Shown here: piece by piece, positions 54,037-64,000 of the stretch
How positions within the stretch are numbered: the first letter of the stretch is position 1
How the letters are laid out: every line of letters starts with the position of its first letter
Notes under the pieces: model-generated
Database searches by the model: none
What the model was told of the DNA's origin: nothing
Seen by the model: the letters and a program-made list of their open reading frames with translations, nothing else
Program-made: the position numbers and the translations under genes
Assembly (NCBI RefSeq): GCF_019670005.1
Contig: NZ_AP019783.1
Location: forward strand, 1,942,501 to 2,006,500
Direction of reading: 5' to 3'
From: Methylomagnum ishizawai
GTDB lineage: Bacteria > Pseudomonadota > Gammaproteobacteria > Methylococcales > Methylococcaceae
Length of the DNA: 64,000 nt

Positions 54037-54827
54037 AGGGCGTCCACCATGTCTTCGCCGGCCCGCCGGTACAGGAACAGGGCCAAGCCCAGCGAAACCC
54101 CGGCCCACAGGGCCGGATAGGCCAAACCGGGCCAATCCGGGGCGCGGCCATACATGAGGATGGCTTGGTAGCCGGTCACGATGGGGGTCATGGGGTTGTA
54201 GGCCAGCCAGCCGGCGTAGTGGGCGGGCAAGACCTGCGGGGCGTAGACGATGGGGGTGAGCCAGAACCAGAACTGGAGCGCGATGGGGAGGGTCTGGCCG
54301 ATATCGCGCAGGAAGACATTGACGATCCCGAGGCAGAGTCCGAGACCCGCCGCCAATCCCAGCGTCAGCAGGATCAGCGCCGGCAGCCATAAGCCCTGCC
54401 AAGTGGGCGGGTGTCCCAGCAGGCCGAACACCGCGAGGATGGCGGCCAGCAGCAATAGGTTGTTCAGTAAGGCGCCGCCGACCACGATGAGCGGCAGGGC
54501 GAGCTTGGGGAAGGCCATTTTCTTGAGCAGCGGGCCGTTATCGATGAAGACCGTGAGGCTTTGCCCCAACACCTCGGCGAACAGCGACCAAGCCGCCATG
54601 CCCGCCATCAGATAGATGGCGTAGGCGTGTTTGTTGTCGATGCCCGGTAGCCGCGCGGCCAGCACTTCCGACAGGACCAGGGCGTAGATGGCCACTTGGG
54701 CCAAGGGATGCAGGATCATCCACAGCCCACCCAAACGGCTGCGGGCGAAACGGACGACCAATTGGTTCTTGATGGAACTGGCGATGAAATGACGGTATCG
54801 CCAAACCGGGAGCAGGATCGCTTTCAT
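54033..54827 (-). CDS. wzm: polysaccharide ABC exporter permease
   Basis: A 264-residue inner-membrane permease of the ABC-2 type with six hydrophobic segments. SSIKNQLVVRFARSRLGGLWMILHPLAQVAIYALVL is the typical amphipathic entry helix and first membrane span; FPKLALPLIVV and FLRDIGQTLPIALQFWFWLTPIVY are conserved in Wzm/TagG proteins. The ATG at 54827 is preferred over a TTG one codon upstream. It heads a minus-strand operon (wzm, wzt, methyltransferase, triple glycosyltransferase), all with overlapping or nearly touching ends. It forms the channel through which the undecaprenyl-linked glycan is moved to the periplasm. Confidence 0.9.
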   Translation of the reverse strand: MKAILLPVWRYRHFIASSIKNQLVVRFARSRLGGLWMILHPLAQVAIYALVLSEVLAARLPGIDNKHAYAIYLMAGMAAWSLFAEVLGQSLTVFIDNGPLLKKMAFPKLALPLIVVGGALLNNLLLLAAILAVFGLLGHPPTWQGLWLPALILLTLGLAAGLGLCLGIVNVFLRDIGQTLPIALQFWFWLTPIVYAPQVLPAHYAGWLAYNPMTPIVTGYQAILMYGRAPDWPGLAYPALWAGVSLGLALFLYRRAGEDMVDAL

Positions 54828-55047
54828 CAATGGGTATGGTTCGGAATGAACGGTGGATTATCGCCGCCCATCGCGCTTTTCGGGAACCCTGTGGCCTGCA
54901 ATCGCCGGCGCGGGGGTGGCGTCGGGATGCCATGGAAATCTAGCCGCGATCCTGGGGCGCAAGGCTCCGGGCGCTGCGGATGCGTGGAGGATCATTGGGA
55001 TTGGGCCGGGCCGTTCACTGGCGGACCCGCGATCCAGGGGCGCAGAC

Positions 55048-55076
55048 TTTACCAAAGCCGGGCCTGTTATTATAGG
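55048..55076 (+). promoter_or_regulatory. possible sigma-70-type promoter of the galactofuranose operon
   Basis: TTTACC at 55048-55053 and TATAGG at 55071-55076 are separated by exactly 17 bases. Matches to TTGACA/TATAAT are moderate. Transcripts would carry the palindrome at 55191-55210 in their leader. Confidence 0.3.
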
Positions 55077-55190
55077 TGCGGATCAGGGCCGCTTGGAAAG
55101 CGCCCCCCGTGGGCGGCCTTCCCGCCCGGCCTGTCGGCAAGGCCGGGGCGCGAACCGCGGTTGGCGTGGTTACAGCCCGAATGGGAAAAC

Positions 55191-55210
55191 GTACAAACCG
55201 AGGTTTGTAC
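55191..55210. repeat. perfect 9-bp inverted repeat, operator-like
   Basis: GTACAAACC and GGTTTGTAC flank a GA spacer. A 20-bp near-symmetrical site in the leader could bind a dimeric repressor or form a small RNA hairpin; it may equally be a dispersed extragenic palindrome. It lies 54 bases before the probable start of the downstream gene. Confidence 0.6.
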
Positions 55211-55264
55211 TCCAGACATTGGAATGGGACGCGGAGAACCCCCTTGGGATGGCTTTATCCTAGT

Positions 55265-56605
55265 TTGAAGAAGAATATCCTGGCGCGTTGGGTTTGGCGC
55301 TGGGTCAAATGGGTGGCCGCCACCCCGCCTTGCGCCGCCTTGATCGACAAACTGGCCCAGGCCAATAGCGCGAACCCCCGCGACGGCCTGCCCCGCGAAG
55401 TCCTGCTTCCGCTGATCGATATCGACCCGCGGCGGGGCGGGCAGAAAAAAGCGCTGGTGGTCGTCCCCTATGTGACCGATAACGCCTATTTCAATCTGGT
55501 GGAATACCTCGATAAAACCTTGATCGATCTGGGGTATGATATCCATGCCGTCGTGCATAATGGCGAGGGGATAGCGGCAAGAAAACCCTGGTGGACCTCC
55601 TATTATTATGTCAGGGCCACGACCGGCAAATTCCTTTCACTGTATCGGGATAAAGGCCGGAAAATACCTATCGACAACCATCGCGTGGACGATTGGTGCG
55701 GTCCCGAGCTGATGCAGTTCGTGGCCGCTTTGCACGGGTTTTTGAAATTCGACCTGTGCGTGGTCCATTATGTGTTTTTCTCCAAGGTTTTCGAGGTGTT
55801 CGATCACTCCGTCGCCAAGTGGTTGGTCACCCATGATGTTTATTCGGAGCGCAATGCGCGACTCCTGCGCCATGATTTGGAACGCAGCCTATGGTTTTCG
55901 ACCACGCTGGAAGAGGAAAAAAAAGGATTGATGCGGGCCGATCAAGTATTCGCTATCCAGGAGGCCGAAGCCGATTTCTTCGCTGGCTTGGTGGGACGGG
56001 AGCGGGTCGTTACCCTGCCGTGGATGCCGGCAAAGCGCTATATCCAGCGCCAGGCTTACCGGGAAAAGCCAATATTGGGGTATCTGGCCTCGGATTATCT
56101 CAATAATGTCAAGGTGTTCGAGGATTTCTATCGGCGCTTCGCCGCCAATCCGGTGTTGGCGGAACATTTCAACTTGTGGGTGGGTGGGCGTATCTGCACG
56201 GCCATCGAAAAGCGCAAGCAATACCCCAAGGCCCGGTTTTGCGGGGTATTGGACGAGGTCGGGCCGTTTTATGCCCAGTGCGATTTGATGGTGAACCCGG
56301 ATTTTTTCGAGAGCGGTTTGAAACTCAAGGGGATCGAGGCGCTTGCGTATGGGATGCCCTTGGTCACTACCATCCAGGCGACCCGTGGCCTGGGCTTGAC
56401 CGATGGGTTCCATACTTGCGCTGACCTGGACGCCGTATGCGCCGCGCTCGAAGCCATCGCCCAGGACCATACCTTACTCGGCACCATGGCCGAAGCTTCC
56501 CGGCGGACCTACGACAATCTCTGTGTGAAATACGATGCCAAGCGCATCCTGGAAAGGGTCATCGCGGATCATGGATATCCAAAAATATGGGATGACGCGG
56601 CATGA
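55265..56605 (+). CDS. GT-B-type glycosyltransferase
   Basis: A soluble glycosyltransferase of about 446 residues. The N-terminal region has KALVVVPYVTDNAYFNLVEYL and the C-terminal half the donor-binding pattern of GT4-like enzymes: ILGYLASDYLNNVKVFEDF, NPDFFESGLKLKGIEALAYGMPLVTT (the Glu-x7-Glu-like site) and a closing helix. The start is uncertain: the frame is open to 55076, but the palindrome at 55191-55210 lies inside that extension, so I prefer the TTG at 55265 (LKKNILARWVWRW). It overlaps the GlfT2-like gene by four bases (ATGA) and is the first gene of the four-gene galactofuranose operon. Its donor sugar is not known. Confidence 0.75.
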   Translation: MKKNILARWVWRWVKWVAATPPCAALIDKLAQANSANPRDGLPREVLLPLIDIDPRRGGQKKALVVVPYVTDNAYFNLVEYLDKTLIDLGYDIHAVVHNGEGIAARKPWWTSYYYVRATTGKFLSLYRDKGRKIPIDNHRVDDWCGPELMQFVAALHGFLKFDLCVVHYVFFSKVFEVFDHSVAKWLVTHDVYSERNARLLRHDLERSLWFSTTLEEEKKGLMRADQVFAIQEAEADFFAGLVGRERVVTLPWMPAKRYIQRQAYREKPILGYLASDYLNNVKVFEDFYRRFAANPVLAEHFNLWVGGRICTAIEKRKQYPKARFCGVLDEVGPFYAQCDLMVNPDFFESGLKLKGIEALAYGMPLVTTIQATRGLGLTDGFHTCADLDAVCAALEAIAQDHTLLGTMAEASRRTYDNLCVKYDAKRILERVIADHGYPKIWDDAA

Positions 56606-58407
56606 AATATTGTTTGCATAATCTCGTGCTGCCGGGTTTGGATTTCGGCGCGCCCGTCGAACTCTATGCCAGGACTGATAGGCATTGCCGGGTTTCGTTG
56701 GCACGGCGCAAGCTCTATTTCAAGGCGACAGGTCGGGTTGCTTTCGATACCTATTTCAATGGCTTTTCCGTGGAAACCTGGAAGCGGGTTTGTGGAATAT
56801 CCAAGCTAAGTTTGCTCCTATATGGCCAAGGCAGTTTTGTGGCGAGGATCGGACTCCATCGCGCCAGCCATGAACAGACCCGTGCCGGGCATCGTTTCCG
56901 CCAAGTCCAGCGCTGGTGGGATGAGCGCGAAATCGAACTGCGCGATGGCGAACCCGGCGGATTCGATTTGCCATGCTGGGATCAAATCGAAACTGGAATG
57001 CTGTATCTCGAATTGGAGGCGCTGGGGGAAGGGCGCTTGGATTCGGGGTTTTTCGCGACCACAAACCCGCCACCGCACCGGGTGAAGCTGGGTATTGTGA
57101 TTACCCATTTCAATCGCAAACAATATGTATTACCGGCCATCCGGCGCATCGCCGCTGGATTGCGGAATCAGCCGGAGTGGTTGGACCGTATCGGCTTGGT
57201 CGTGGTGGATAATTCGAGGACTATCGATGCCGCCGAGGCGGTGGGAGCCACTTTGATCCCGAGCCGGAATCTCGGGGGTTCGGGAGGGTTTGCGCGGGGC
57301 TTGTTGTATTTGCAGGACGAAGGTTCCTTCACCCACGGCCTGTTCATGGACGACGACGCATCGTGCGAATTGGAAGCGATATTCCGCGCCCATGCGTTGT
57401 TGAGCTATGCGCGGACGCCGAAATCCGCGGTGGCGGGGAGTTTATTGCGTGAGGACGAGCCTTATCGGCTTTTTGAAAAGGGCGCGAAATTCGATGGCGC
57501 TTGCCGCTCGCTGAAATCCGGTTTGGATTTGCGCCAAGTGGGCGATTTATTGGCAGCCGAGCGCACCGAAATCCGGCCCGATTATGGCGCTTGGTGGTTT
57601 TTCGCCTTTCCTCTTGCCGAGGCCCGCTCTTATCCTTTCCCTTATTTCGTGCGGGGCGACGATGTCATGTTCGGAATCGCCAATGATTTTGCGATCCATA
57701 CCCTCAATGGGATCGGTGGCTGGGGCGGTGATTTTGGCATCAAAAAAAGCCCTTGGACCAGCTATCTGGATATGCGCTCCCATTTACTGAATTCCATGAT
57801 GCTGCGGAATAAAAGCTTGGCCTTCCTGGCGGCGTTATTCGCCTATAACCTGGGGCGGCAGTTGTTTTCTTATAATTACGCTTCGGCCCGTGCGATCAAT
57901 CTCGCCTTGGCCCATTTGCTCGAAGGAGCCGGATTTTGGCGGCGGAATATCGATACCGTGGCGATCAGGGAGGAAATCGCGGATTTCGCGGGCGCGGAGG
58001 CATTGGTGCCGGTGGATGCTTTGGACTTGGATGCTGTTCATCGGGAGGATCGGCCCGAATCCTGGCCGCGCCGGTTATTGCGGATATTCAGCTTGAATGG
58101 CTTCCTGTTGCCTGGATGCTGGCTCGATGATAGGGTTTTATATCAGCCCAAGGGTTTCTATGGTTCGGCCAAGGCGATTTTTTTGCATAGGCGGGTATTG
58201 TACCAATGCGAAGGGCTGGGTATCGGTTATCTAGCCAGTCATGATAAACGCCTATTTTTCACCGAATTAGTGCGCGGGGTGCGTTTGATGTGGAGTTTGT
58301 TGCGCCAAGGCCAGAGGCTGCGTGCGGAGTATCGGTCGGCGGTCGTGGAATTGGCTTCCCCCGCGTTTTGGCGTGGCGTGTTCGCTATGGATACCCGGTC
58401 CGGGTAA
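56602..58407 (+). CDS. GlfT2-like galactofuranosyltransferase
   Basis: A 601-residue protein with the domain order of mycobacterial GlfT2 (637 residues), the polymerase of the galactan: an N-terminal beta-sandwich (about 1-150), a GT2 catalytic domain with LGIVITHFNRKQYVLPAI, VVDNSRT, NLGGSGGFARGL and the metal-binding triad in LFMDDDASCE (near residue 254), then WWFFAFPL, RGDDVMFGI and a helical C-terminal region. RGDDV provides the catalytic acidic residue in relatives. The gene lies directly before glf, which makes its donor UDP-galactofuranose, and after a GT-B transferase gene it overlaps. It should extend a galactofuranose-containing chain, possibly with alternating linkages. Confidence 0.8.
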   Translation: MKYCLHNLVLPGLDFGAPVELYARTDRHCRVSLARRKLYFKATGRVAFDTYFNGFSVETWKRVCGISKLSLLLYGQGSFVARIGLHRASHEQTRAGHRFRQVQRWWDEREIELRDGEPGGFDLPCWDQIETGMLYLELEALGEGRLDSGFFATTNPPPHRVKLGIVITHFNRKQYVLPAIRRIAAGLRNQPEWLDRIGLVVVDNSRTIDAAEAVGATLIPSRNLGGSGGFARGLLYLQDEGSFTHGLFMDDDASCELEAIFRAHALLSYARTPKSAVAGSLLREDEPYRLFEKGAKFDGACRSLKSGLDLRQVGDLLAAERTEIRPDYGAWWFFAFPLAEARSYPFPYFVRGDDVMFGIANDFAIHTLNGIGGWGGDFGIKKSPWTSYLDMRSHLLNSMMLRNKSLAFLAALFAYNLGRQLFSYNYASARAINLALAHLLEGAGFWRRNIDTVAIREEIADFAGAEALVPVDALDLDAVHREDRPESWPRRLLRIFSLNGFLLPGCWLDDRVLYQPKGFYGSAKAIFLHRRVLYQCEGLGIGYLASHDKRLFFTELVRGVRLMWSLLRQGQRLRAEYRSAVVELASPAFWRGVFAMDTRSG

Positions 58408-59585
<1,178 letters not shown>

Positions 59586-59586
<1 letters not shown>

Positions 59587-60482
59587 TGGAAACGCCGCCG
59601 CCCAAAATCGTCGCCGTGGTGGTGACCTATCACCGCCCGGTCGAATTACGCCTGGTGGTCGAAGCCGTGCTGAACCAGACCCGGCCCCCCGAAGCCATCG
59701 TGGTGTTCGATAACGGCGGGCCGGCGGCGGCGGCGGAGGTGCTGCGCGGCTGCGGCGGACGGGTCGAGATCGTCCGCAGCGCCGCCAACCTGGGCGGGGC
59801 GGGGGGCTTCGCCGGGGGCTTGGCGCGGGCGCTGGAACTGGGGGCGGATTGGGCTTGGCTGATGGACGACGACGCCGTGCCCGGCCCCGGTGCCCTGGCG
59901 GCTTTGCTGGCGGTTTTGCCCGGTTTGCCGGAACGCGCCGGGGCCGTGTGCGGCGCGGTGCGCGAGTACGGGGCCTTGGCCTTGCGCCACCGCCGCGATT
60001 TCGAGCCTTGGTTCGGCGGGGAACGGCCCTTGGCGGCGCGGGCCTACCGCCGGGCGGCGGTGGAGATCGCGACCGGCTCGTTCGTGGGTTTCATGGTCGC
60101 CGGGGAGGCCGTCCGCGATGCGGGCTTGCCCGAGGCGGGATTCTTCCTGGCCTACGACGACACCGAGTATTCGCTGCGGCTGCGGGCGCGGGGCTGGCGC
60201 TTGTGGTTGGTGCCGGGCAGCGTGATCGAGCATCTGAGGACGCCGGAAGCCCGCTTGCGCGGCGGGCCGTTCGGGGCCAAGCATTATTTCAATATCCGCA
60301 ACCGCATCGTGGTGAAACGCCGTTACAGCCGCTTCCCGTTCTGGGCCGGGTTGGGCGGCGTGGCGTTCGGCGGGCTGTTATGGCTGGCGGCGCGGGGTTG
60401 GCGGCGGCCCGGCGGCCTCGCGCTCCTGGCGCGGGCCGTCGCCGATGGTTGGCGCGGGCGCTTGGGCCCGTATCCCGGCTGA
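59586..60482 (+). CDS. GlfT1-like galactofuranosyltransferase
   Basis: A 298-residue GT2-type enzyme, close in length to mycobacterial GlfT1 (304), which adds the first galactofuranose residues to the lipid-linked primer. It has VAVVVTYHRPVELRLVVEAVL, SAANLGGAGGFAGGL and the metal-binding WLMDDDAVPGPGAL, followed by YDDTEYSLRLRARGW. The tail is hydrophobic (FWAGLGGVAFGGLLWLAARG), suggesting membrane attachment. Its ATG overlaps the glf stop by one base, so the two are co-translated. Convergent with the next gene, with only four bases between stops. Confidence 0.8.
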
Positions 60483-60486
60483 GTCC

Positions 60487-62325
60487 TCAGCCCCGCGCCC
60501 GCAAGGGTTCCGGCCGGGCGGTGGCCGGCTCGGGTCCGGTGGCCAGGAAAGCCCTGGGATCGAAGCCCATGTCCCGCGTGGCCGGGCCATGGTCGAAGCA
60601 CATGTCCAGGTTGATCCGGTTCGCCATTTCCGGCGTCAGGTGGCGGTAGATCGGCAGGCAGGACAGCCCGCGCAGGAAAATCCGGAAGGCCGGCAAGGGG
60701 ATGGTGACGATGCGGGTCGGTTGGCCCTGGCTGTGCGCGATCCGCTCCACCATTTCCCGGTAGGTCAGGGTTTCCCCGCCGCTGAGGTTGTAGGCTTTGC
60801 GGTGGGTCCGGGGGTTGTCCAGGGCTTGGACGCAGGCGCGGGCCAAATCCTCGGCGTGGACCGGCTGGCGCAGGCCGTGGCCCGAACCCACCAGCGGGAA
60901 GAAACCGAAGCGGCGGACGAAATTGGCGATGGTGGTGACGTTCTTGTCCCGGCCCAGGCGGTAGACCAGGGTGGGGCGGAACACCGTCCATTCCATGCCA
61001 TGGGTCGCGCACAGGTCCGCCAGCCGGTCCTCCGAATTCTTGAGGCCATGGGCCATCAGGCGTTCCTTTTCGTAGCTGGATTGGAACTTGGTGAACAGGC
61101 TGGTCGAACTGAAGCCGATCACCCGCCGCACCCGGCTCCCGGCCAGTTTCTCGACCAGGGGCGGCAGGGTCCACAGCGGGGCCAGGTGGACGATGGCCTC
61201 GGCTCCGAAGGCGTCGCCCGGATCGTCCTGGGTGATATCGAGCCGGTGCCAATGCAGCAAGGGATGCGGGACGCGCCGGGGGGGATTGCGGCTGAGGGCG
61301 TGGACCTCGAATCCCAAGCCGGCCAGTTCCGGCAGGAGGTAATCCCCGATCAAGCTGCTCGCGCCCGTGACCAGGATTTTCCGGTGCCCGCCGCCGGGGG
61401 GCGGGGGGAGGGGATGGGGGGGTTCCGTTAGCATGGGCGTGGGTTTGGGGATGAAAGTATGGGTCAAGAGGTATCCCATGGCCCGGACCAGGAATCTCAT
61501 CCCTATCGCCATGAGTACCAGCCACATCAGCATGGCGGGGTATTGCCGCCTGAAGAATTTCCGGTAGAACCTGACCATGCCCTTGTGTTTGTAATACTCG
61601 ACCGAGATCGGCCGGGAATGGCTGCATACCCCCCCGACATGCAGGATTTCGACCGTGGGCACGAACAGTATCTCCAGGCCCGATTGATGGAAGCGCATAC
61701 ACCAATCGAGGTCTTCGCAGTGCATGAAATAACCCTCGTCCATCAGGCCCACCCGGTCCATGGCGCTGCGCCGCACCAGCATGAACGCCCCCGAGATCGC
61801 CTCGACCTCCACCGGCTGGTCCGGCATCGGCTGTCCGGTCTGGACATAGCTTTCGAAGCGGGGATTGTATTTGGCGAGGATGCTGAGCTTGGTGAGGCGG
61901 ATGAAGGTGCGCCAGGGCGTGGGCACGCTGCGGCGGCAGCCGGCCTGTTCGCTGCCGTCGGGGTTGCGGATCAGGCAGCCCGCCATTCCCGCGTCCGGGC
62001 GGGCCGCCATGGTTTCCAGCATCCGGGCCAGGGTATCCGGTTGGATGATGCAATCCGGGTTCAGGAACAGGAGATAATCCCCCCGCGCCCAGGGGATCGC
62101 CGCGTTATTGGCCTTGGCGAAGCCGAGGTTATCGGCGTTCTCGATGATTTTCAAGCGCGGTTCGCCAGGGAAGCGCCGCCGCAAGTCGGCGATGCTGGCA
62201 TCCTGGGATCGGTTGTCCGCCACGATGATTTCGACCGGCGCGGTCGAGGCCAGCGCCGAGCGCACGCATTCCGATAATAAGGGGCCGGCGTTGAAATTCA
62301 CGATGATTATGGAGATAAGGCTCAT
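60487..62325 (-). CDS. GT2 rhamnosyltransferase-type enzyme fused to an SDR epimerase/dehydratase
   Basis: A 612-residue fusion. Residues 1-about 290 form a GT2 transferase: ISIIIVNFNAGPLLSECV, VADNRSQD, NLGFAKANNAAI, LFLNPDC (the metal site) and FMHCEDLDWCMR, as in dTDP-rhamnosyl transferases (WbbL). A Pro/Gly linker (HPLPPPPGGGHRKI) leads to an NAD-binding short-chain dehydrogenase of the epimerase type: ILVTGASSLIGDYLLPELAGLG, IVHLAPL, SSYEKER (replacing the usual YxxxK; Tyr and Lys are separated by one residue fewer) and ERIAHSQGQ. The ATG at 62325 follows AGGA; 62355 is an alternative. Enzyme and transferase in one chain suggest channelling of a sugar nucleotide. The epimerase substrate is unknown. 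Confidence 0.8.
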   Translation of the reverse strand: MSLISIIIVNFNAGPLLSECVRSALASTAPVEIIVADNRSQDASIADLRRRFPGEPRLKIIENADNLGFAKANNAAIPWARGDYLLFLNPDCIIQPDTLARMLETMAARPDAGMAGCLIRNPDGSEQAGCRRSVPTPWRTFIRLTKLSILAKYNPRFESYVQTGQPMPDQPVEVEAISGAFMLVRRSAMDRVGLMDEGYFMHCEDLDWCMRFHQSGLEILFVPTVEILHVGGVCSHSRPISVEYYKHKGMVRFYRKFFRRQYPAMLMWLVLMAIGMRFLVRAMGYLLTHTFIPKPTPMLTEPPHPLPPPPGGGHRKILVTGASSLIGDYLLPELAGLGFEVHALSRNPPRRVPHPLLHWHRLDITQDDPGDAFGAEAIVHLAPLWTLPPLVEKLAGSRVRRVIGFSSTSLFTKFQSSYEKERLMAHGLKNSEDRLADLCATHGMEWTVFRPTLVYRLGRDKNVTTIANFVRRFGFFPLVGSGHGLRQPVHAEDLARACVQALDNPRTHRKAYNLSGGETLTYREMVERIAHSQGQPTRIVTIPLPAFRIFLRGLSCLPIYRHLTPEMANRINLDMCFDHGPATRDMGFDPRAFLATGPEPATARPEPLRARG

Positions 62326-62530
62326 ATTTTCCTGCACCTGGGTTTGTCTATCCATTGAGGCGCGGAATCTTGGATTCCGCCGTTATCCCTAGTGTTATGG
62401 TTATGGTCGGTCTCGGGCGGCCCGGAGGCCGGGGTTGGCTCCGGGCGGGGCATGGGGATTCGGTGTGGCGCTGGCCTGGGGTCTTGGCTGGGAATGGAAT
62501 GGGCGGCGTGTCCGCGATCCGGCGGGGAGG

Positions 62531-63901
62531 CTAGCCCGGTTGGCGCAGGCGCGCCTCCGTTTTGGCGTGGATGCCGCCGAAGCCGCCGTTGCTCATGAAC
62601 ACGAGGTGGTCTCCGGGGCGGCAATCCTGGGCCAGCCGGTCCAGGATGGCCTCGTGGCTGGCGCTGACGCTGATATGGGCCGCGCCCTGGGTGGCGGCGG
62701 CGGCGTCCCAGCCCAGGTCTTGCGGTTGGTAGATGATGGCGTGGTCGGCGCTCTTGAGCGAATCGGCCAAGGTGGCGGCGTGGACCCCCATCTTCATGGT
62801 GTTGGAGCGGGGTTCCAGCACGGCGATGATGCGCTCGGTCCCGACCCGCGCCCGCAAGCCTTCCAGGGTGGTGGCGATGGCGGTGGGATGGTGGGCGAAG
62901 TCGTCGTAGAGGGTGATGCCGTTGACGCAAGCCCTGATTTCCAGCCGCCGCTTGACGCTTTTGAAGCGGCAGAGGGCCGGGATGGCCTGGGCCGGGTCCA
63001 CCCCCGCGTGGTGGGCGGCGGCGAGGGCGGCGAGGGCGTTGTGGACGTTGTGCCTGCCGGTCAATTCCCATTCCACCGTGCCGCATTCGCGGCCGTCGTG
63101 GACGACCAGGAAGCGCCCGCCCTCCGGCGACAGCAGCCGGTAGCGCCATGCGGCCTTTTGGGCGCTTTCCGCCGGGCCGGTATGGGAGACCGGGGTCCAG
63201 CAGCCCATCCGCAGGACTTCGGCCAGATTATTGTCCCACTCGGGGGCGATGATGAGTCCGTTGCCGGGGATGCTGCGCACCAGATGGTGGAATTGGCGCT
63301 GGATAGCGGCGAGGTCGGGGAAGATATCGGCGTGGTCGAACTCCAGGTTGTTGAGGATGGCGGTGCGCGGGCGGTAATGGACGAACTTGGAGCGCTTGTC
63401 GAAGAAGGCGGTGTCGTATTCGTCCGCTTCCACCACGAAATAGCGCCTTCCGCCGATCCGCGCCGACACCCCGAAATCCAGGGGCACGCCGCCGATCAGG
63501 AAACCGGGATTCAGCCCGGCCTGTTCCAGGATATAGGCCAACATGCTGGTGGTGGTGGTCTTGCCGTGGGTGCCCGCCACGGCCAGCACCCAAGTGCCCT
63601 TGAGCGCGTGGTTGTACAGCCATTGCGGGCCGGAGGTGTAGGCCAGCCCCAGGTTCAGCACCGCCTCGATCTCGGGGTTGCCCCTGGACACCGCGTTGCC
63701 CACCACCACCAAATCGGGCTGGGGCGAGAGGTTGGCGGGGGAATAGCCCGACATCAGGCGGATGCCCTGTTCCGCCAGTTGGGTACTCATGGGGGGGTAG
63801 ACATTCTGGTCCGAGCCGGTGACGTGGTGGCCCAACTGCTTGGCCAGGATCGCCAGCCCGCCCATGAAGGTGCCGCAGATGCCCAGGATATGGATATGCA
63901 C
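62531..63901 (-). CDS. mpl: UDP-N-acetylmuramate:L-Ala-gamma-D-Glu-meso-DAP ligase
   Basis: A 456-residue cytoplasmic ATP-dependent ligase that joins recycled murein tripeptide to UDP-MurNAc in peptidoglycan recycling. It has the Mur-ligase start HIHILGICGTFMGGLA, the ATP-binding GTHGKTTTTSM near residue 110, EADEYDTAFFDKRSKFVHYRPR (Mpl-specific central loop) and GRHNVHNALAALAA. FAHHPTAI is the C-terminal ligase motif. The gene ends 205 bases before the GT2-epimerase start on the same strand; they may share a transcript. The start is a clean ATG (MHIHILG). Confidence 0.95.
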   Translation of the reverse strand: MHIHILGICGTFMGGLAILAKQLGHHVTGSDQNVYPPMSTQLAEQGIRLMSGYSPANLSPQPDLVVVGNAVSRGNPEIEAVLNLGLAYTSGPQWLYNHALKGTWVLAVAGTHGKTTTTSMLAYILEQAGLNPGFLIGGVPLDFGVSARIGGRRYFVVEADEYDTAFFDKRSKFVHYRPRTAILNNLEFDHADIFPDLAAIQRQFHHLVRSIPGNGLIIAPEWDNNLAEVLRMGCWTPVSHTGPAESAQKAAWRYRLLSPEGGRFLVVHDGRECGTVEWELTGRHNVHNALAALAAAHHAGVDPAQAIPALCRFKSVKRRLEIRACVNGITLYDDFAHHPTAIATTLEGLRARVGTERIIAVLEPRSNTMKMGVHAATLADSLKSADHAIIYQPQDLGWDAAAATQGAAHISVSASHEAILDRLAQDCRPGDHLVFMSNGGFGGIHAKTEARLRQPG

Positions 63902-64000
63902 TTTGAAGTCCTCGTTGATCGTCGCCCAGGCCGGTGTGTGCCCCCGGCCGGGACTTTATGTTTAAACTATCCGCCCGCTTGAACGCCGCCAGCCGTGTTG

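Larger units (their letters stand above)
54828..55264. other. divergent region between the export and galactofuranose operons
   Basis: About 437 bases separate the start of wzm from the first glycosyltransferase gene of the plus strand. It holds a possible promoter at 55048-55076 and a perfect palindrome at 55191-55210. No gene with a credible ribosome-binding site was found. Confidence 0.5.

Overview
The window is 64 kb of high-GC bacterial chromosome, apparently complete apart from genes cut at its left edge. rpoS, mpl, a GlrR/QseF-type sigma-54 regulator and an aceE-aceF-lpdA operon point to a Gammaproteobacterium. The mix of metal-oxygenase-like enzymes and secreted repeat proteins would suit a methanotroph-like (Methylococcales) host, but that is inference; no methane monooxygenase gene is present. 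No tRNA, rRNA or CRISPR array was seen.

Layout. (1) 1-3.8 kb: accessory strip with an IS4-type transposase cut by the window edge, an Rpn-type nuclease, a HEPN protein with an unknown partner, an excisionase-like HTH protein and small orphan proteins, locally AT-rich. (2) 3.8-8.5 kb: pyruvate:ferredoxin oxidoreductase with a dihydroorotate-dehydrogenase-like flavoprotein. (3) 9.3-10.3 kb: rpoS, broken by an exact 7-bp tandem duplication. (4) 10.4-15.1 kb: an ABC importer pair without binding protein, the sigma-54 regulator, a REP-like inverted repeat and mtaB. (5) 15.1-25.2 kb: two divergent groups of secreted proteins. Four of the five share an N-terminal domain in which the predicted signal-peptide cleavage exposes a histidine, plus conserved DSH and HD motifs; this looks like an undescribed, possibly metal-binding, surface family. 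(6) 25.2-28 kb: a membrane-fused spermidine-synthase-like protein and a secreted GH18 protein. (7) 28-35.7 kb: P450, FAD oxidoreductase and AlkB-like hydroxylase on the minus strand, divergent from a carbamoyltransferase and a two-domain haem-oxygenase-like diiron protein; this is a candidate biosynthetic cluster. (8) 35.8-43 kb: PilZ protein and the pyruvate dehydrogenase operon, with a Uma2 nuclease gene inserted before lpdA. (9) 43-62.3 kb: surface-glycan region. It holds gtrB, a methyltransferase and a GtrA-DUF6311 fusion; a Wzm/Wzt export operon with a coiled-coil methyltransferase and a three-module glycosyltransferase; and a galactofuranose operon (GlfT2-like, Glf, GlfT1-like). A glycosyltransferase-epimerase fusion follows. 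(10) 62.5-63.9 kb: mpl, murein peptide recycling.

How the parts fit. Both pyruvate-oxidising routes (ferredoxin-linked and NAD-linked) are encoded. Regions 9 and 10 build and maintain the envelope: Glf makes UDP-galactofuranose, the two Glf transferases and the triple transferase extend a lipid-linked glycan, the coiled-coil methyltransferase probably caps or measures it, and Wzm/Wzt exports it. The secreted His-starting proteins of region 5 would act outside the cytoplasmic membrane.
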